A stretch of DNA of 64,000 bases, taken from Sphingomonas phyllosphaerae FA2 (GTDB lineage: Bacteria; Pseudomonadota; Alphaproteobacteria; Sphingomonadales; Sphingomonadaceae). Positions 61,664 through 64,000 of the stretch are shown here, one piece after another. Where the stretch lies: the NCBI RefSeq assembly GCF_000427645.1, contig NZ_KE386571.1:2599454-2663453 (forward strand), written 5' to 3'. The number at the start of each line of letters is the position of its first letter. Position 1 is the stretch's first letter. Under the pieces are notes generated by a model that worked only from the letters and a program-made list of their open reading frames with translations, was not told where the DNA came from and searched no databases. A program made the translations under genes and the position numbers.

Positions 61664-61704
61664 GGTCCGCGCCGGGGCGTATCGCCGGCGCGGACCGACG
61701 TTTT
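61664..61704 (+). terminator. Hairpin terminator after the glycine-zipper gene
   Basis: A perfect 12-bp stem (GGTCCGCGCCGG with CCGGCGCGGACC, 9-base loop) lies eight bases after the stop, followed by GACG and TTTT. The T-run is short, so efficiency may be moderate. Confidence 0.75.
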
Positions 61705-61827
61705 AGAAGGTCGGGTCCGTTGCTGCGTACCCGACAAAAAGCTTATTTCATATTTCCGGTCCGCATCCGCTTGCGGGGCAAGCCCCGAACCGCCTAGACA
61801 GCCGCAGAGGGTTGGGAGAGGCGCGAC

Positions 61828-62277
61828 GTGACGCTGGACGAAGTGAGGGCTGCGGTCGGACGCACCAGCGTGTCGGAATGGATCACCGTCACGCAGAAGA
61901 TGATCGATGCCTTTGCAGAGGCGACCGGCGATCGACAATTCATCCACATCGACCCGGTCCGCGCGGCCACCACGCCCTTCGGCACCACGATCGCGCACGG
62001 CTTCCTCACCTTGTCGCTGCTCCCTCGGTTGATGGCCGAAACGCCCGACCTGCCCACCGTCAGCAACGCGACGATGCACGTCAATTATGGCGGCAACCGC
62101 GTCCGCTTCCTCGCCCCCGTCCCGTCCGGCGCGCGCATCCGCGCGCACTCGCGGCTGCTGTCGTTCGAGCAGAAGCGCCCCGGCCAATATCAATCGACCG
62201 CCGAGGTCACGATCGAGATCGAAGGGCAGGAAAAGCCCGCGATGCTCGCCGAGTGGATCACTCAAATCTTCGTCTAG
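61828..62277 (+). CDS. MaoC-family (R)-specific enoyl-CoA hydratase-like protein
   Basis: A 149-residue hot-dog-fold protein. The hydratase motif has [20 protein letters not shown] (catalytic D and H) followed by [20 protein letters not shown], the usual MaoC pattern. It hydrates trans-2-enoyl-CoA. It starts with GTG at 61828 and lies 23 bases before a thiolase gene, so the two may work together in fatty-acid or polyhydroxyalkanoate metabolism. Confidence 0.9.
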   Translation: MTLDEVRAAVGRTSVSEWITVTQKMIDAFAEATGDRQFIHIDPVRAATTPFGTTIAHGFLTLSLLPRLMAETPDLPTVSNATMHVNYGGNRVRFLAPVPSGARIRAHSRLLSFEQKRPGQYQSTAEVTIEIEGQEKPAMLAEWITQIFV

Positions 62278-62300
62278 GCTGCACCGAAAGGCTTCGTCTC

Positions 62301-63479
62301 ATGCGCTCCGCCGTCATCGTCTCCACCGCCCGCACGCCGATCGGCCGCGCCTATCGTGGCGCGTTCAACAACCTCCCCTCCCCGACGCTCGCCAGCCACG
62401 CGATCCGGGCCGCAGTCGAGCGTGCCGGCATCGACGGCGCGGAGGTTGACGACGTCGTGCTCGGTGCCGCGCTGCAGCAGGGGCATCAGTCGCCGAACAT
62501 CGCACGCACCAGCCTGCTGCGCGCCGGGCTGCCGACCAGCGTGTCCGGCATGTCGCTCGACCGGCAATGCGCCTCCGGGCTGATGGCGATCGCCACCGCC
62601 GCCAAGCAGATCGTGCATGACGGGATGCAGATCGCGATCGGCGGCGGGGTCGAGAGCATCAGCATGGTGCAGACCCCCGAGATGCGCGTTGCGCCCGATC
62701 CCGAGCTGCTGGCGATGCACAAGGACATCTACATGCCGATGCTCCAGACCGCCGAGATCGTCGCCAAGCGCTACGGCATCTCGCGCGAGGCGCAGGACGA
62801 ATATGGCTATCGCTCGCAGATGCGCACCGCTCAGGCGCAGGCCGCCGGACGTTTCGATGCCGAGATCGTTCCCGTCACCGCCGCCAAGGCGAACGTGAAC
62901 AAGGAGACGAAGGAGGTCTCGCACGAGCAGGTCACGCTCACGAAGGACGAGGGCAATCGCGCCGACACCACGCTGGAGGGATTGCGCGGGCTTAAGCCGG
63001 TGCTGGGGCCGGACCTCAACATCACCGCCGGTAATGCGTCACAGCTGTCGGACGGGGCCTCGGCCAGCGTGTTGATGGAGGAAAAGCTTGCCGAGCAGCG
63101 TGGGCTGACGCCACTCGGGCGGTATGTAGGCATGGCGGTGGCCGGCACCGCGCCCGACGAGATGGGGATCGGTCCGGTCTTCGCAATTCCCAAGCTGCTG
63201 GAACGCAACGGCCTGACGATGAATGATATCGGCCTGTGGGAGCTGAACGAGGCGTTCGCGGTGCAGGTGCTCTATTGCCGCGACAAACTCGGCATCCCCG
63301 ACGAATTGCTCAACGTCGACGGCGGCGCGATCTCTATCGGCCATCCGTACGGCATGTCGGGCGCGCGGATGGTCGGCCATGCGCTGATCGAGGGAAAGCG
63401 TCGGGGCGCCAAGCATGTCGTCGTCACGATGTGCGTCGGCGGCGGCATGGGCGCGGCCGGACTGTTCGAGGTGCTGTGA
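62301..63479 (+). CDS. Acetyl-CoA acyltransferase (thiolase)
   Basis: A 392-residue thiolase. The catalytic residues are C90 ([19 protein letters not shown]), H348 ([15 protein letters not shown]) and C378 ([18 protein letters not shown]). [20 protein letters not shown] starts the N-terminal domain, and [20 protein letters not shown] is the NEAF motif. This set fits a degradative beta-ketothiolase (FadA-like). It follows the MaoC gene in the same direction. Confidence 0.93.
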   Translation: MRSAVIVSTARTPIGRAYRGAFNNLPSPTLASHAIRAAVERAGIDGAEVDDVVLGAALQQGHQSPNIARTSLLRAGLPTSVSGMSLDRQCASGLMAIATAAKQIVHDGMQIAIGGGVESISMVQTPEMRVAPDPELLAMHKDIYMPMLQTAEIVAKRYGISREAQDEYGYRSQMRTAQAQAAGRFDAEIVPVTAAKANVNKETKEVSHEQVTLTKDEGNRADTTLEGLRGLKPVLGPDLNITAGNASQLSDGASASVLMEEKLAEQRGLTPLGRYVGMAVAGTAPDEMGIGPVFAIPKLLERNGLTMNDIGLWELNEAFAVQVLYCRDKLGIPDELLNVDGGAISIGHPYGMSGARMVGHALIEGKRRGAKHVVVTMCVGGGMGAAGLFEVL

Positions 63480-63541
63480 CGTTGAACGCGCGGCCGCGTT
63501 CCGCTATATAGAATGTCGGTGACGTCATAGCACCGCCTCGT

Positions 63542-63572
63542 GTGAGCCCCGGTCGTGCCATCGGCCGGGGCT
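63542..63572. terminator. Strong GC-rich hairpin, possible terminator
   Basis: A 10-bp perfect stem TGAGCCCCGG/CCGGGGCTCA with an 11-base loop. It follows the thiolase on the plus strand and the small 29-codon ORF on the minus strand. There is no T-run on either side, so the function is uncertain. Confidence 0.5.
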
Positions 63573-63618
63573 CAAATGCGTTTGGGGCCTGGCTGCCAGG
63601 CCGGACCCCGCCCGTGCG

Positions 63619-63708
63619 CTACTTCCGCGCCGCCTCGATCATCCGCCCGACCAACGTCGCGAAGGCGATCAACACGCCGAGGAACATGCACAAGTCAGCA
63701 AACGTCAT
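63619..63708 (-). CDS. Putative 29-residue single-helix membrane peptide
   Basis: A 29-codon ORF with a good ribosome-binding site (GAGGAAG, 6 bases before the ATG at 63708). The peptide starts MTFADLCMFLGVLIAFATLV and ends in GRMIEAARK: one hydrophobic helix with a positively charged tail. This is the build of small membrane regulators or type I toxins, but no relative was recognised. It is in a gap of 352 bases with no other gene, and the codon set is plausible. It lies on the strand opposite to its neighbours. Confidence 0.5.
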   Translation of the reverse strand: MTFADLCMFLGVLIAFATLVGRMIEAARK

Positions 63709-63831
63709 AGTTCACTTCCTCATGGTGGCGGCGGGATTGCCGCCGCTCGCTATCATGACGGTGGCGCAACGACCGCGCAACCAACGCCCCCGCCTCACGT
63801 TCTCCCGTCGAACCCGAACAGGAGATGCGAC

Positions 63832-64000
63832 ATGGCCGATGCCAACACCGATCCGAAGAAGCTGAAGCAGGATCTCTGGGAGAAGATGGCCGACAGTCCT
63901 TTCGTCATGGTCGGTCCGGCCGATGGTCACGCCCATCATGAGCCGCTGACCGCGCAGCTCGACGAGGATCAGGTCGACACGCTGTTCTTCTTTATCGGCA
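63832..64000 (+). CDS. Pyridoxamine 5'-phosphate oxidase-like stress protein (partial)
   Basis: The first 56 codons of a gene cut by the window's end. MADANTDPKKLKQDLWEKMA is followed by DSPFVMVGPADGHAHHEPLT and AQLDEDQVDTLFFFIG, which matches the beginning of general stress proteins with an FMN-binding split-barrel (pyridoxamine 5'-phosphate oxidase-like) fold. The start ATG at 63832 follows AGGAG (63820-63824). The role in these proteins is not well defined; they bind flavin. The rest lies to the right. Confidence 0.82.
   Translation, partial: MADANTDPKKLKQDLWEKMADSPFVMVGPADGHAHHEPLTAQLDEDQVDTLFFFIG

Larger units (their letters stand above)
63480..63831. other. 352-base region with hairpins and a small minus-strand ORF
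   Basis: This stretch lies between the thiolase and PNPOx-like genes. Directly after the thiolase stop is the GAACGCG/CGCGTTC hairpin (63484-63501). A second strong hairpin is TGAGCCCCGG/CCGGGGCTCA (63542-63572), and a third is GCCTGG/CCAGGC (63587-63601). A 29-codon minus-strand ORF lies at 63619-63708. The remainder should hold the promoter of the downstream gene. Confidence 0.7.

Noticed and set aside
63542..63865. 107-codon plus-strand ORF
   Set aside because: It begins at a hairpin, overlaps the well-supported PNPOx-like gene start and shows no domain or codon signal.

Overview
The window is a gene-dense, very GC-rich stretch of chromosome. Gene content and protein style suggest an alphaproteobacterium of the Sphingomonas group. 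The pointers are a RegB/RegA redox pair, a cyo quinol oxidase, hrcA-grpE, an imuA-imuB-dnaE2 mutasome behind GAAC-N7-GAAC (alphaproteobacterial LexA) boxes, and numerous palindromic repeats in the gaps between genes. This is inferred from reading the sequence; no database search was run. I saw no rRNA or tRNA gene, CRISPR array, insertion sequence or prophage.

Layout. 48-1873: RegA/RegB-type redox two-component pair (minus). 1990-2757: HTH regulator with a membrane anchor and a DUF4019 domain. 2821-7711: cyoABCD quinol oxidase plus SURF1 (minus). 7827-9155: MHS-type transporter. 9446-11076: grpE and hrcA (minus). 11191-15593: small proteins, rph-rdgB, a CAP-domain protein and hemW. 15735-24985: a sugar-oxidation locus with a Gfo/Idh/MocA oxidoreductase, cytochrome c, three TIM-barrel isomerase-like proteins, an MFS carrier, a gluconate-dehydrogenase-subunit-3-like protein, a GMC oxidoreductase and a LacI regulator. 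25157-26568: tandem six-cysteine secreted proteins and a very acidic protein. 26683-38815: mostly housekeeping genes (2OG oxygenase, phosphoribosyltransferase, LpoA-like lipoprotein, rsmI, GH84, two diguanylate cyclases, YraN, gshB, DedA, xerC). 38885-45870: priA, a PP2C phosphatase and a branched-chain 2-oxoacid dehydrogenase E1alpha/E1beta/E2 operon. 46068-53488: two tandem imuA genes, an enlarged imuB and dnaE2. 53590-57235: BLUF protein, FAH-family hydrolase, a LexA-like S24 module and a DJ-1/PfpI protein. 57362-64000: topoisomerase IB, MscS, a DAACS carrier, a glycine-zipper protein, MaoC, a thiolase, a 29-residue membrane peptide and the start of a pyridoxamine-oxidase-like stress protein.

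Most interesting points. (1) The SOS mutasome has two successive imuA genes, each with its own LexA-type box, and an ImuB carrying an unusual insertion of about 270 residues with an internal repeat. (2) A third LexA-type box lies in the divergent promoter of an S24 LexA-like repressor and a 58-residue HTH protein, forming a small SOS-linked module of unknown genes. (3) Three consecutive genes of the sugar locus (19813-22164) encode twin-arginine signal peptides, and the flavin-dependent GMC enzyme lacks one. This suggests a periplasmic, cytochrome-linked glycoside-oxidising system. (4) Four families of palindromic elements are scattered through the gaps, and a fifth type is inserted in frame in the linker of the E2 acyltransferase.
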